A stretch of DNA of 64,000 bases from Polynucleobacter sp. TSB-Sco08W16 (GTDB lineage Bacteria > Pseudomonadota > Gammaproteobacteria > Burkholderiales > Burkholderiaceae). Shown here in pieces: positions 30,802-39,846 of this stretch. Position numbers and translations under genes: made by a program. The notes below the pieces were generated by a model, which saw only the letters and a program-made list of their open reading frames with translations, was not told where the DNA came from and did no database searches. The number at the start of each line of letters is the position of its first letter. The stretch's first letter is position 1. Where the stretch lies: assembly GCF_018687455.1 (NCBI RefSeq), contig NZ_CP061291.1:1798001-1862000 (forward strand), given 5' to 3'.

Positions 30802-32709
30802 ATGGTTTCTTTTAAAAAACCTGACCTCGATTCGTTCCAAGAGCGCATTCATATTGCGACCCTATTCGTTACTTTTTGCTTCTTACTTTTAGTAACGCGC
30901 CTAGTCTGGTTACAGCTAGTGAGCCATGGCAAATATGCTCTACTAGCCGAAAGCAATCGCATTGCCCTGGTACCCGCTCCAGCAAACCGGGGACTGATCA
31001 TCGATCGCAACGGCATTGTGATTGGTAGAAATTACTCTGCCCTCACCCTAGATGTGAATGCAGAAGAAGTAAAAGGCAATGTAGACCAACTTATTAATGA
31101 TCTTTCTGAAATCATCGATATCTCACCTAGAGATCGGCGTAACTTCAAGCGCTCCCTCGAGGATTCTCGCAATATGGGTACCTTTCCCCTGCGTTCAATG
31201 CTCAATGAGACCGAAACTGCCCGTTTTATGGCCAATCGCTACCGCTTTCCGGGGGTAGAAATCCGCGCAAGAAGCTTTCGAGAGTACCCCTATAACGAAT
31301 TGGCGTCCCATTTAATTGGCTATATCGGTCGGGTTTCCCAGCGCGATAAAGAACGCATGCAAAGCGAAATTGAGAACTCAAAGGCAGATGATCCTGATGC
31401 ATTGCAGACATCCTTTTTGCCTGGCATTCAATATGTTGGAAAAATTGGTTTGGAGCAAAGCTATGAAAATGTTTTGCGTGGTGTACCTGGATACGATCAG
31501 GTCGAGATTACTGCAGGTGGCAAACCAGTAAGAACACTCTCAAGCTCACCTTCTGTGCCAGGTAAAAATGTAGTGCTCTCAGTTGATATTAAGTTGCAGT
31601 ATTTAGTGGAGCAGCTCTATGGAAATTTCCGCGGTGCATTTGTGGCGATTGAACCTGAAACAGGCGATGTATTAGCTTTTGTTTCAAAACCCAATTTCAA
31701 TCCGAATGATTTTGTCGAGGGTATTGACTCAGTAACTTGGAAAGAGCTAAACGACTCACCACAAAAGCCGCTATACAACCGCCCGCTAAAAGGTATCTAT
31801 CCACCCGGCTCTACATACAAACCGTTTATGGCGCTTGCTGCACTGGAAAACAAAAAGCGCACTGCCTCACAAACGATTTTCGATCCTGGCTATTTTGATT
31901 TTGGTAACCATACTTTCCGCGACGATAAAAAGGGAGGTCACGGTACCGTTGACATGCAGAAATCCATTGTCGAATCTTGTGATACTTATTACTACATGCT
32001 TGCACGCGACATGGGTGTCAACATGATTGCTGACTTTATGAAGCCTTTTGGATTTGGTCAGATCACAGGAATTGATTTACAAGGAGAGTCGAAAGGCGTC
32101 TTACCTTCAACCGAATGGAAACAAAATACCTTCAAAAAACCAGAGCAACAAAAATGGTATGAAGGTGAAACTATTTCTCTTGGGATTGGTCAGGGCTATA
32201 ACTCTTTCACTATTTTGCAACTAGCCCATGCAATGGCGAACCTCGCCAACAATGGCGTAGTGATGAAGCCCCACTTAGTCAAAGCAATTGAGGATCCATT
32301 TACTCGCAATAGAGTGCTAACGACCCCAAAAGAAAGTTATCGGATTGAATTGAATCCAGAGAATATTGAAGTGATTAAAAAAGCGATGATTGAAGTAAAT
32401 CGCTCCGGCACATCAGCAGCAGCATTTCAAGGTACAGGCTACGTAGCTGGAGGTAAAACAGGAACGGCGCAAGTGTTTAGCTTGAACTCGAAAGATTACA
32501 AGCATGGATCTACTGCTGAGTTCCTGCGCGACCATGCCTTATATATTGCATTTGCTCCTGCAGATAAGCCGACTATCGTCATTGCGATGGTTGTAGAGAA
32601 CGCAGGCTTTGGTGCGCAATATGCAGCCCCCATCGCACGCAGAGCATTGGACTACTACATCGAAGGCAAATGGCCAAAGGAGGTTCCCGAATGGAAAAGA
32701 GCCCCTTAA
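30802..32709 (+). CDS. mrdA: Penicillin-binding protein 2 (elongasome transpeptidase)
   Basis: 635 aa class B PBP that cross-links peptidoglycan during rod elongation. Membrane anchor at residues ~18-40, pedestal domain with NRGLIIDRNGIVIG, then the transpeptidase domain. Catalytic S337 is in the STYK motif, the second motif is SCD at 392-394, and the third is KTG at 552-554. All three are intact. The next gene, rodA, begins inside its last 19 bp. Confidence 0.97.
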   Translation: MVSFKKPDLDSFQERIHIATLFVTFCFLLLVTRLVWLQLVSHGKYALLAESNRIALVPAPANRGLIIDRNGIVIGRNYSALTLDVNAEEVKGNVDQLINDLSEIIDISPRDRRNFKRSLEDSRNMGTFPLRSMLNETETARFMANRYRFPGVEIRARSFREYPYNELASHLIGYIGRVSQRDKERMQSEIENSKADDPDALQTSFLPGIQYVGKIGLEQSYENVLRGVPGYDQVEITAGGKPVRTLSSSPSVPGKNVVLSVDIKLQYLVEQLYGNFRGAFVAIEPETGDVLAFVSKPNFNPNDFVEGIDSVTWKELNDSPQKPLYNRPLKGIYPPGSTYKPFMALAALENKKRTASQTIFDPGYFDFGNHTFRDDKKGGHGTVDMQKSIVESCDTYYYMLARDMGVNMIADFMKPFGFGQITGIDLQGESKGVLPSTEWKQNTFKKPEQQKWYEGETISLGIGQGYNSFTILQLAHAMANLANNGVVMKPHLVKAIEDPFTRNRVLTTPKESYRIELNPENIEVIKKAMIEVNRSGTSAAAFQGTGYVAGGKTGTAQVFSLNSKDYKHGSTAEFLRDHALYIAFAPADKPTIVIAMVVENAGFGAQYAAPIARRALDYYIEGKWPKEVPEWKRAP

Positions 32710-33842
32710 ACAAAATTAAGGCCGTTTTCTTTGGCTTCTTTGCTGGCTTGGATCGACAGCTAGGCCTTATTTTGCTTGGTCTGGCGGCTGTAGGCTTTTT
32801 TACATTTTTATCTGCAAGTCAAAATACTCCCGTGCAAATTACAGATGAGTTGCGTAATCTTGCGCTGTCATTTGTGGTGATGTGGATTGTTTCTCGCATT
32901 CCTCCAAAGTGGCTAGAAATGGGCGCAGTTTGGATCTATGCACTCGGCGTCACACTCTTAGTTGCTGTTGCAGCATTTGGATTAATTAAAAAAGGTGCGC
33001 GACGCTGGTTAAATATTGGCGTAGTAATTCAACCATCCGAGATCATGAAGATTGCGATGCCTTTGATGTTGGCTTGGTATTTTCAAAAGCGCGAGGGTCT
33101 TCAAAAGACTTGGGACTATGCCGTAGCAATCATTATTTTGGCCATTCCTGTTTTTCTGATTGCGCGTCAGCCTGATCTTGGAACCGCACTATTGGTTTTT
33201 GCTGCTGGACTTTACGTCATCATCTTGGCGGGGCTGCCATGGAAATGGATATTGCCATTTGTAGGTGTTGGCGTCATTGGTATTTTGCTCATTATTATTT
33301 TTGGTGGCACGATTTGCGCACATGATGTGGTGTGGCCATTTGTACATGACTATCAGAAGCATCGCATCTGCACCTTGCTTGATCCGAGCAGCGACCCTCT
33401 AGGTAAGGGATTCCACACGATTCAATCAATGATTGCTATTGGCTCTGGTGGGTTCTTTGGTAAAGGCTGGTTTCAGGGGACACAAGCGCACTTAGAATTC
33501 ATTCCAGAAAAACACACTGACTTTGTCTTTGCAGTTTTCTCTGAGGAATTTGGTTTGCTTGGCAACTTGATATTACTTGCATTATTTTTTGCACTGATCA
33601 AGCGAGGCCTAGCGATTTCTGCAAGCGCACCTAATTTATTTACACGACTACTTGGTGCTGCAGTTACACTCATCTTCTTTACCTATGCATTCGTGAACAT
33701 TGGCATGGTGAGCGGCTTGCTGCCTGTTGTTGGTGTTCCACTGCCATTTATTAGCTATGGCGGAACCGCTTTAGTAACGCTGGGATTTGGGGCTGGCATC
33801 TTGATGAGCATTCATCGTCATCGTCGCCTTGTACAAAGTTAA
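32691..33842 (+). CDS. rodA: Peptidoglycan glycosyltransferase RodA
   Basis: 383 aa SEDS-family polymerase working with PBP2. About ten membrane segments. The hallmark blocks are GARRWLNIG, QPSEIMKIAMPL, RQPDLGTALLV, HTDFVFAVFSEEFG and PLPFISYGGTA. The start at ATG 32691 is decided by a very strong Shine-Dalgarno (AAAGGAGG) 7 nt upstream, placing the start inside the end of mrdA (19-bp overlap). A candidate ATG 21 bp earlier has no such site. Last gene of the operon; a terminator follows. Confidence 0.97.
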   Translation: MEKSPLNKIKAVFFGFFAGLDRQLGLILLGLAAVGFFTFLSASQNTPVQITDELRNLALSFVVMWIVSRIPPKWLEMGAVWIYALGVTLLVAVAAFGLIKKGARRWLNIGVVIQPSEIMKIAMPLMLAWYFQKREGLQKTWDYAVAIIILAIPVFLIARQPDLGTALLVFAAGLYVIILAGLPWKWILPFVGVGVIGILLIIIFGGTICAHDVVWPFVHDYQKHRICTLLDPSSDPLGKGFHTIQSMIAIGSGGFFGKGWFQGTQAHLEFIPEKHTDFVFAVFSEEFGLLGNLILLALFFALIKRGLAISASAPNLFTRLLGAAVTLIFFTYAFVNIGMVSGLLPVVGVPLPFISYGGTALVTLGFGAGILMSIHRHRRLVQS

Positions 33843-33883
33843 TTCAACCTTACGGATGTGCTTCTTCATATTCCTTAGGAAAT

Positions 33884-33911
33884 AAAAAAGCCCGGCATGC
33901 CGGGCTTTTTA
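33884..33911. terminator. Bidirectional intrinsic terminator between rodA and the HU gene
   Basis: A GC-rich perfect palindrome GCCCGGCATGCCGGGC (33890-33905) is flanked by an A-run on the left and a T-run on the right. It can end transcription both from rodA (plus) and from the convergent HU gene (minus). Confidence 0.93.
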
Positions 33912-33926
33912 TCAACAAAGAAAGAA

Positions 33927-34211
33927 TTACTTCTTACGCTTGTTAACTGAATCTTTAAATGCTTTACCAGCAGAAAACTTAACAGTTTTTGCAGCAGCAA
34001 TTTTGAGTGGCTCGCCAGTCTTTGGGTTGCGGCCCATACGTGCAGCACGCTTACCAGATGCAAAAGTACCGAAGCCGATCAGTTGTACTGAATCACCTTT
34101 AGTAACAGCTTTGATAATTGTGTCGATAGCAGAATTCAATGCGAATTCAGCTTTTGCTTTAGAGATCTCCGCGTCGTCAGCAATCGCTGCGATTAGTTCG
34201 GCTTTGTTCAA
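33927..34211 (-). CDS. hup: DNA-binding protein HU
   Basis: 94 aa nucleoid protein that bends and compacts DNA as a dimer. [22 protein letters not shown] at the start, [26 protein letters not shown] with the DNA-minor-groove arm, and [14 protein letters not shown] at the end are typical. The start is TTG at 34211: AAGGAG lies 6 nt upstream and the protein then begins exactly like other HU proteins. A longer in-frame opening to 34247 adds 12 residues with no family match. Confidence 0.95.
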   Translation of the reverse strand: MNKAELIAAIADDAEISKAKAEFALNSAIDTIIKAVTKGDSVQLIGFGTFASGKRAARMGRNPKTGEPLKIAAAKTVKFSAGKAFKDSVNKRKK

Positions 34212-34321
34212 GTGAAGCTCCTTATAGATATTGATGTCGGCGCACATTGCGCTTACATGATTTTAACCACAAAAAATTACAAAAATAAAGCTGCGGACAA
34301 GTAATTTTTTACTTCCCCCAC

Positions 34322-34690
34322 CTATTGATCATTCAAAACTTCGATGCCAGAGACAAAATATTCTGTATCGCCAAAACAGGATGTTGGTAGTCCAATATGC
34401 TGAGAATATTTTAGGGCTACTTTTTTTCCTAAATTCTCATTGATTTTTTGCGCCACAGCATCTTCATGCACCGTAAAGAAGAATTTTTCCGACATCGTGC
34501 CTGGCATCGAAACCATCGCTAATTCACCTTCCCAGGTCTTGCAAATGTATCCGCGCTTGGAGAATTTCTGCACATATCCTGCCCTCTCCCCGCTTCCATA
34601 GCTCCAAGTCAGCATCAGCCAGGTATAGGCTGAAATACCCACTAAGCCAATTAAAACAAGGCTTAAGAGCCACTTTATAAAGCTATTCAT
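34322..34690 (-). CDS. Conserved membrane-anchored hypothetical protein
   Basis: 122 aa. One N-terminal membrane segment (residues ~5-27, WLLSLVLIGLVGISAYTWLML) followed by a soluble part containing GERAGYVQKFSKRGYICKTWEGEL. I have seen similar blocks in unannotated proteobacterial proteins but know no function. Probably in the inner membrane with the rest in the periplasm. It is divergent from the LpxO-like gene. Confidence 0.75.
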   Translation of the reverse strand: MNSFIKWLLSLVLIGLVGISAYTWLMLTWSYGSGERAGYVQKFSKRGYICKTWEGELAMVSMPGTMSEKFFFTVHEDAVAQKINENLGKKVALKYSQHIGLPTSCFGDTEYFVSGIEVLNDQ

Positions 34691-34842
34691 ACGATCCCTC
34701 TCGATCTATATCCACATTAACCCTATGCGGGCAGCCATACTGCTTCGCTTTAAGTATATGAGGAACTTATCTTAAGAAATAGTCATTAAAAGGTTTGCTT
34801 ACAAATTAGAATGTTAGTTATCACTTTAGATTGGCAGATCGA

Positions 34843-35745
34843 ATGCAAGCGCGTCACATCATCTTTTTTATATTTATTGCCTCAGCAATTTATGTCTATT
34901 TCAGAGGAAAGGTGCGTTTTGGCGTGGTTCGATCGCTAACTGACTATCAAGTCTTGCTTTCGCCAATCAATGCACTCCTCTACTTATTCTCCAAGGTAAA
35001 AGCGAGCGCCTATATTCCAGTAAGCCAGTTTCCTGAAATGAAGCCATTGCAAGATAACTGGGAAATCATTCGCGAGGAAGCGCTTTCTTTAAACGCAGAT
35101 GGTGCCATTGCGGCGGCAACTGGGTACAACGATATTGGCTTTAATTCCTTCTTTAGGACTGGCTGGAAGCGTTTTCACCTCTATTGGTATGGCAAAGATC
35201 TGCCATCAGCACAAGCAAGCTGCCCCAAAACAGTAGCCCTACTTAAGTCTATTCCCTCAGTTAAAGCGGCCATGTTTGCTTCTTTACCTCCTGGGGCAAC
35301 ACTGGTAAGGCATCGAGACCCCTATGCTGGATCTCTGCGCTACCACATTGGATTGGTTACACCCAATGACCCCAAATGCTTTATTGAGGTTGATGGTGAG
35401 CGTTATTTCTGGAAAGATGGGGAACCCGTGATTTTTGATGAGACCTATATTCATTTCGCAGCCAATGAAACTGACCATCAACGTATCGTCTTGTTTTGCG
35501 ATGTTGAGCGTCCTTTATATACAAAAGCAATGCAGCTACTCAATCGCTGGTTTGGGCGCTATGTCATGAGTGCTGCAGCCTCTCAAAACGTCGTAGGTGA
35601 AAAAGTTGGTTTTGTAAATGTCCTATTTACTTACTTTTATCACCTGCGTGCTCAAGCGAAAAAACTGAAGGCGAAACATCGCTCTGTTTATTACGTAGGC
35701 AAATGGGTGCTAATTTTAGGAATTTTGTGGGCCATCTTTTGGTAG
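34843..35745 (+). CDS. LpxO-like lipid A / aspartyl beta-hydroxylase family dioxygenase
   Basis: 300 aa Fe(II)/2-oxoglutarate hydroxylase. The iron ligands of the family are seen as H157-x-D159 (HRD) and H204 (YIHFAAN); R167 in GSLRYHIG is also typical. Membrane segments at residues ~4-20 and at the C terminus (~283-299), plus FRGKVRFGVVRSLTDYQVLLSPINALLYLFSK-like organisation, match LpxO of Salmonella, which 2-hydroxylates a lipid A acyl chain. ATG at 34843 chosen; an in-frame TTG lies 12 bp upstream, neither with a clear Shine-Dalgarno. A lipid A acyltransferase is two genes away. Confidence 0.83.
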   Translation: MQARHIIFFIFIASAIYVYFRGKVRFGVVRSLTDYQVLLSPINALLYLFSKVKASAYIPVSQFPEMKPLQDNWEIIREEALSLNADGAIAAATGYNDIGFNSFFRTGWKRFHLYWYGKDLPSAQASCPKTVALLKSIPSVKAAMFASLPPGATLVRHRDPYAGSLRYHIGLVTPNDPKCFIEVDGERYFWKDGEPVIFDETYIHFAANETDHQRIVLFCDVERPLYTKAMQLLNRWFGRYVMSAAASQNVVGEKVGFVNVLFTYFYHLRAQAKKLKAKHRSVYYVGKWVLILGILWAIFW

Positions 35746-35746
35746 A

Positions 35747-36043
35747 TTAAGGCTTTAATGCATCAGCAATTTGCTCTGCGGTAATAGAGCCCCAAATTTC
35801 TACTCGTTTCTTACGACTGTTTTGACCCGAAAGAAATTGAATTTGCTTTTGAGGTACCTTCAGTTGCTTGGACAACCAGGCCAATAAGAGCTCATTGGCT
35901 TTGTTTTCAAGGGCCGGAGCCTGCAAAGAAATTTTCAGGCAGCCATCATGCAAGCCAACCACTTTAGTCTGTTTTGCGCCCGGTTGGCAGTGCAAATGAA
36001 GGGCAATTCCAGTAGGGGTTTGTTTTAACCAAATCGGCGTCAT
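35747..36043 (-). CDS. DUF167 (YggU-like) family protein
   Basis: 98 aa. LHCQPGAKQTKVVGLHDGCLKISLQAPALENKANELLLAWLSK is the DUF167 fold's conserved core, followed by VELLSG-type QIQFLSGQNSRKKRVEI. Small soluble protein of unknown role. It converges with the LpxO-like gene with a single base between stops and is divergent from the carbonic anhydrase gene. Confidence 0.9.
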   Translation of the reverse strand: MTPIWLKQTPTGIALHLHCQPGAKQTKVVGLHDGCLKISLQAPALENKANELLLAWLSKQLKVPQKQIQFLSGQNSRKKRVEIWGSITAEQIADALKP

Positions 36044-36065
36044 TAAAGTACTTTAAACTCAAAGC

Positions 36066-36731
36066 ATGCCATACAAAAATTCTCAAGCTCTTGATCACCT
36101 GTTTGCCAGTAATCGCCAATGGGCCGAGGGCATGGTTGCCAAAGATCCAGATTTCTTCAAGCGCCTAGTAAACCAACAGGCTCCGGGATACCTTTGGATT
36201 GGTTGCGCGGATAGCCGTGTTCCAGCAAATGAAATTGTGGATCTTTTACCTGGTGAACTTTTTGTTCATCGTAATGTGGCGAACGTTGTAGTTCATACCG
36301 ACCTCAATTGCCTATCGGTCATTCAATTTGCGATTGACCTTTTAAAGGTTAAACATATTTTGGTAGTTGGTCACTATGGATGCGCCGGTGTTCATGCTGC
36401 GCTCAGCGATAGGCGCGTTGGTCTTGCTGACAATTGGTTGCGCCATGTAAAAGACGTTCATCAAAAACACGAGCGCTATCTCGGCGAAGTATTGCCTACC
36501 GCCAAACGTCAAGATCGCTTATGCGAACTCAATGTCATAGAACAAGTTGTGAATGTTTGCGAAACAACCATTGTTCAGGATGCATGGGCGCGCGGACAAG
36601 ATCTCACAGTGCATGGCTGGGCTTATCGCCTAGATACTGGCCTTGTAAATGACTTGGGAATGTCAAGTAGCTCCACCGAAGAGATGCTAGAGCGCTACGC
36701 CAAATCGATTAAACGCTACGAATCAGAGTAA
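36066..36731 (+). CDS. can: Beta-class carbonic anhydrase
   Basis: 221 aa. Interconverts CO2 and bicarbonate. The zinc ligands and catalytic dyad are C47-x-D49-x-R51 (CADSR) and H103-x-x-C106 (HYGC). The order and length match the Can-type plant/proteobacterial enzyme. It begins a run of plus-strand genes: acyltransferase, phosphoesterase, kinase. Confidence 0.95.
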   Translation: MPYKNSQALDHLFASNRQWAEGMVAKDPDFFKRLVNQQAPGYLWIGCADSRVPANEIVDLLPGELFVHRNVANVVVHTDLNCLSVIQFAIDLLKVKHILVVGHYGCAGVHAALSDRRVGLADNWLRHVKDVHQKHERYLGEVLPTAKRQDRLCELNVIEQVVNVCETTIVQDAWARGQDLTVHGWAYRLDTGLVNDLGMSSSSTEEMLERYAKSIKRYESE

Positions 36732-36738
36732 GGCGCGT

Positions 36739-37638
36739 TTGTTCAAGTCCTTAGCAAATTACGCGGGGGTTGCATTTCTAAAGCTCCTATCCCTCTTGCC
36801 CTATCAGCTCTTAGTGTCTATCGGCTATGGACTAGGCTATATCGCAGCCAGAATACCTGGGGATAGAAATCGCGTTGTTAAAACTAATCTCCGTTTGTGC
36901 TTTCCCAATTTGAGCACAACGGAAATTGATGTGCTCAGCAAAAAACATTGGCGCTTGTTGGGTCGTAGCCTTGTAGAAAAAAGCATCATTTGGTTGGGAA
37001 GTGAAAAACAATTAAGCAAAATGATTGAAGTGAAGTCTGCAGTAGATCTCTCAAGTCGCCAGCCACGCATTTTGGTCAACATGCATTTCACAGGAATTGA
37101 AGGCAGCATCATTCTGAGCGCGCTAGCCAAACGCATGGACTGGCCACGTACCTCTGGATTTTTTCAAAGAATGAAGAGTCCATTTTTCAATAAAAAAATA
37201 GTTGATTGGCGCAATCGCTTCGGCGGTAATTCGATCGACCGTCAAGGCAATACCAAAGCTATCATTCGCGAAATTCGCAACGGGGACTTCATCATCATTG
37301 CACCGGATATTGACTTGGGTCTTAAGGACTCTGAATTTGTACCCTTCTTTGAGATTCAAACAAACACGATTACTACCATCTCTCGCTTAGCAAAAATTAC
37401 CGGGGCGGATGTATGCATGATGATCACCACACTCAAGGATGATGAATCAGGGTATCTCTGTGAGATCAGCGCCCCTTTAGAGGATTTCCCAAGCGCAGAT
37501 CCAAAGGCAGATACCGCTCGACTAAATCAATATTTTGAAAAAGAGATCCGACTTCGACCCGCCGAATATTATTGGGTTCATAAGCGTTTCAAAAATCGCC
37601 CCAATCACGAGGCCAGCCCCTATAGCCCTTCTGCGTAA
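36739..37638 (+). CDS. Lipid A acyltransferase, LpxL/HtrB family (third copy)
   Basis: 299 aa. Starts at TTG 36739 with AAGG 6 nt upstream, 7 bp after the carbonic anhydrase stop. N-terminal membrane segment (~10-38). Catalytic HX4E is H116-E121 (HFTGIE). Blocks VVKTNLRLCFPNLS, WRNRFGGNSIDRQG and APDIDLGLKDSEFVPFFE are near-identical to the copy at 13554, indicating a duplication within the genome. It sits close to an LpxO-like hydroxylase, suggesting conditional lipid A remodelling. Confidence 0.9.
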   Translation: MFKSLANYAGVAFLKLLSLLPYQLLVSIGYGLGYIAARIPGDRNRVVKTNLRLCFPNLSTTEIDVLSKKHWRLLGRSLVEKSIIWLGSEKQLSKMIEVKSAVDLSSRQPRILVNMHFTGIEGSIILSALAKRMDWPRTSGFFQRMKSPFFNKKIVDWRNRFGGNSIDRQGNTKAIIREIRNGDFIIIAPDIDLGLKDSEFVPFFEIQTNTITTISRLAKITGADVCMMITTLKDDESGYLCEISAPLEDFPSADPKADTARLNQYFEKEIRLRPAEYYWVHKRFKNRPNHEASPYSPSA

Positions 37639-37663
37639 AGGACTTTTGTCCTATCATTAGAGA

Positions 37664-38416
37664 ATGACGGAACGTATTGGGCTATTTGCCGATCTTCACA
37701 GTAATTTAGAGGCTTTTGAAGCCTGCATGGCCAAAGCTCAAGAGCTTGGCGTAACTCGCATGGTTTTCTTGGGGGATCTAGTTGGCTATAACGCTGATCC
37801 GGCAGCAATCATTGATCGCATTAGCGACCTAGTAGAGTCCAAGAAAGCAATAGCCATTCTCGGCAATCACGATGAAGCCGTATTCAAGGATTGTCAAAAC
37901 CAAATGAATGCTAGCGCTAATGCCGCGATTCAATGGACTAAAAGCCAGTTAAATGAAGGTCATGTTCAGTTCTTAAAAAATCTGCCATTGATAGTAAATG
38001 AAGAGAAATTCTGCTTTGTTCATGCTTCTGCTCACAATCCTGCAGAGTGGAACTATGTGACCGATAGCATGAGTGCATGGCGTTGTGCGCAAAGCTCAGG
38101 CAAAAGCTATACCTTTGTGGGTCACGCGCATGAGCAGGCACTCTTTTATCAAAGCGCTGTGGGCAAACTGATTCGTTTTGCCCCTCATCCAGGAGATGAG
38201 ATTCCCGTCCTACAACATCGTCAGTGGGTTGGCGTTGTTGGCTCCTTAGGTCAACCTAGAGATGGAAATCCAGAGGCATGTTTTGCTGTCTTTGAACCTG
38301 AGTCTGAGCTTATTACTTTTCACCGCGCACCCTATGACCATTTTGCAGCAGCCGATAAGGTTCGTCAGGCTGGCTTGCCAGAGGATTTGGCCAATCGATT
38401 AATTACCGGCAAGTAA
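37664..38416 (+). CDS. Metallophosphoesterase (YfcE/DUF2437-like calcineurin fold)
   Basis: 250 aa. Two-metal site residues are visible: D10 and H12 (ADLHSN), D38 (LGDLVGYN), N68-H69-D70 (GNHD), and later VHASAH and VGHAHE. The substrate is unknown; relatives act on phosphodiesters or protein phosphate. It lies 7 bp upstream of a Ser/Thr kinase gene, so an opposing phosphatase role is possible but inferred. Confidence 0.9.
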   Translation: MTERIGLFADLHSNLEAFEACMAKAQELGVTRMVFLGDLVGYNADPAAIIDRISDLVESKKAIAILGNHDEAVFKDCQNQMNASANAAIQWTKSQLNEGHVQFLKNLPLIVNEEKFCFVHASAHNPAEWNYVTDSMSAWRCAQSSGKSYTFVGHAHEQALFYQSAVGKLIRFAPHPGDEIPVLQHRQWVGVVGSLGQPRDGNPEACFAVFEPESELITFHRAPYDHFAAADKVRQAGLPEDLANRLITGK

Positions 38417-38423
38417 TTTAACA

Positions 38424-39842
38424 ATGCCGATCAAAACTGATATACAAGCAGTTGACGACATCTTCCAAGAAGGCAAAGTAGTAGATGGCTTTGTGCTCGG
38501 CAAAGAAGTACACCGTGGCGGCATGGCTAGCCTCTTTTCAGCCACTAAAGAAGGTATTGATATACCAATCCTACTCAAGATACCTAGAGTCGGCAGGGAT
38601 CAACCTGTAGAAAGCTTAATTGGTTTTGAGACAGAACTTACCATTCTGCGATCGTTAAAAAGCCCTTATGTGCCAAAGTATTTGGGCTCCGGAAACATGG
38701 CGACACGGCCCTATATTGCCATGGAGCGCGTCGAAGGCAGGCCTCTTGAAGACCTTATTAAAGAGGACAAAGAGTTTACGGTAGACGAAGTAGTGCGTAT
38801 TGGTGCAGACCTTGCGCAAGCAGTGCAATCGCTCCATGCGCAAGATGCCATTCATTTGGATATCAAACCAGAAAATATTCTGATTGATGACAAAGGAAAA
38901 TTAATCATCATTGATTTTGGTCTGTCGCACCATGACCGCTATCCTGATTTGCTTGCAGAAGAGATGCGCAAGGGCGTTGGATCTGCACCGTATATTTCGC
39001 CTGAACAAGTAGCCGGTATTCGTACTGATTCACGCAGCGATATTTATTCAATCGGTGCGATCATGTACGAGCTGCTCACGCATGAGCTGCCATTTGGTAA
39101 CCCCCAAACGATGAGTGGTCTCAGAAAGCGCATGTGGGCAGAACCATTTCCCCCGCGTGCAATTCGTACAGAAATTCCGCGTTGGTTACAAGAAGTCATT
39201 TTGAGATGTTTAGAGCCAAGGGCGGCGGATCGCTACCAAAGCGCAACCCAATTGCGTCAAGTGCTGCGCGATCCCGATAGCGTGAAAATTACAGGGCGCG
39301 GCGAGCGCGTAGAGCCCCCCAGCTTTTGGGAAACATTCAAGCGCTGGTTTAGAGCGGCAGGATATGAACCATCACCTAGCCCGCGCCCCAGCATGGGCAA
39401 TCAAGATGCGCCTCTCATGATTGCGGCTATTGATACGCGCCAATCAGATGAGGCCCTGCGAGACCGCATGCAAAAGACTGCAACGAATTTATTGCAAGCG
39501 TATCCTGAAAGTCGTTTGGTATGTATCAGCACGATTGCAAGCACTCCAACCTATGAAGGCAAGCTTGAAAGTGAAACCGCCAGTGGGATTGTGCGCGGAC
39601 ATTTAGTGCAATTGATGGAGTGGGCTAAACCCCTTAAGCTGCCTCCAGAAAGAATCTCTTATCACGTACTAGAGGCAATGGATCCTGCAGCACGCATTGT
39701 GGAGTTTGCAAAAGACAATGATGCATCACTAATTCTGATTGGTGCATCGCATAAGCTGCCCAACAAAGTAACGCCTTGGAGAACCTCAATGACAAAAATT
39801 GTTGAGGAAGCTCCCTGCAGCGTTCATATTGTCAGGACTTAA
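38424..39842 (+). CDS. Ser/Thr protein kinase fused to a universal-stress-like domain
   Basis: 472 aa. Hanks-type kinase at residues ~20-290: glycine loop GKEVHRGGMASLF, ATP-lysine K52, E69, catalytic D146 in HLDIKPEN and DFG at 164-166, then SAPYISPEQ. Residues ~325-472 (PLMIAAIDTRQS ... SLILIGASHKL ... APCSVHIVRT) resemble a UspA fold, though the usual Gly-rich ATP motif is not evident. No membrane segment, so cytoplasmic. Last gene of the can-acyltransferase-phosphoesterase-kinase run. Confidence 0.9.
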   Translation: MPIKTDIQAVDDIFQEGKVVDGFVLGKEVHRGGMASLFSATKEGIDIPILLKIPRVGRDQPVESLIGFETELTILRSLKSPYVPKYLGSGNMATRPYIAMERVEGRPLEDLIKEDKEFTVDEVVRIGADLAQAVQSLHAQDAIHLDIKPENILIDDKGKLIIIDFGLSHHDRYPDLLAEEMRKGVGSAPYISPEQVAGIRTDSRSDIYSIGAIMYELLTHELPFGNPQTMSGLRKRMWAEPFPPRAIRTEIPRWLQEVILRCLEPRAADRYQSATQLRQVLRDPDSVKITGRGERVEPPSFWETFKRWFRAAGYEPSPSPRPSMGNQDAPLMIAAIDTRQSDEALRDRMQKTATNLLQAYPESRLVCISTIASTPTYEGKLESETASGIVRGHLVQLMEWAKPLKLPPERISYHVLEAMDPAARIVEFAKDNDASLILIGASHKLPNKVTPWRTSMTKIVEEAPCSVHIVRT

Positions 39843-39846
39843 AAGA

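Noticed and set aside
33884..33911. GC-rich hairpin as another array hairpin
   Set aside because: Different sequence, no tRNA end next to it; a plain terminator shared by two convergent genes.
37639..37652. Hairpin AGGAC-TTTT-GTCCT between the third acyltransferase and the phosphoesterase as a terminator
   Set aside because: Five-base stem with no T-run after it; the genes are probably co-transcribed.
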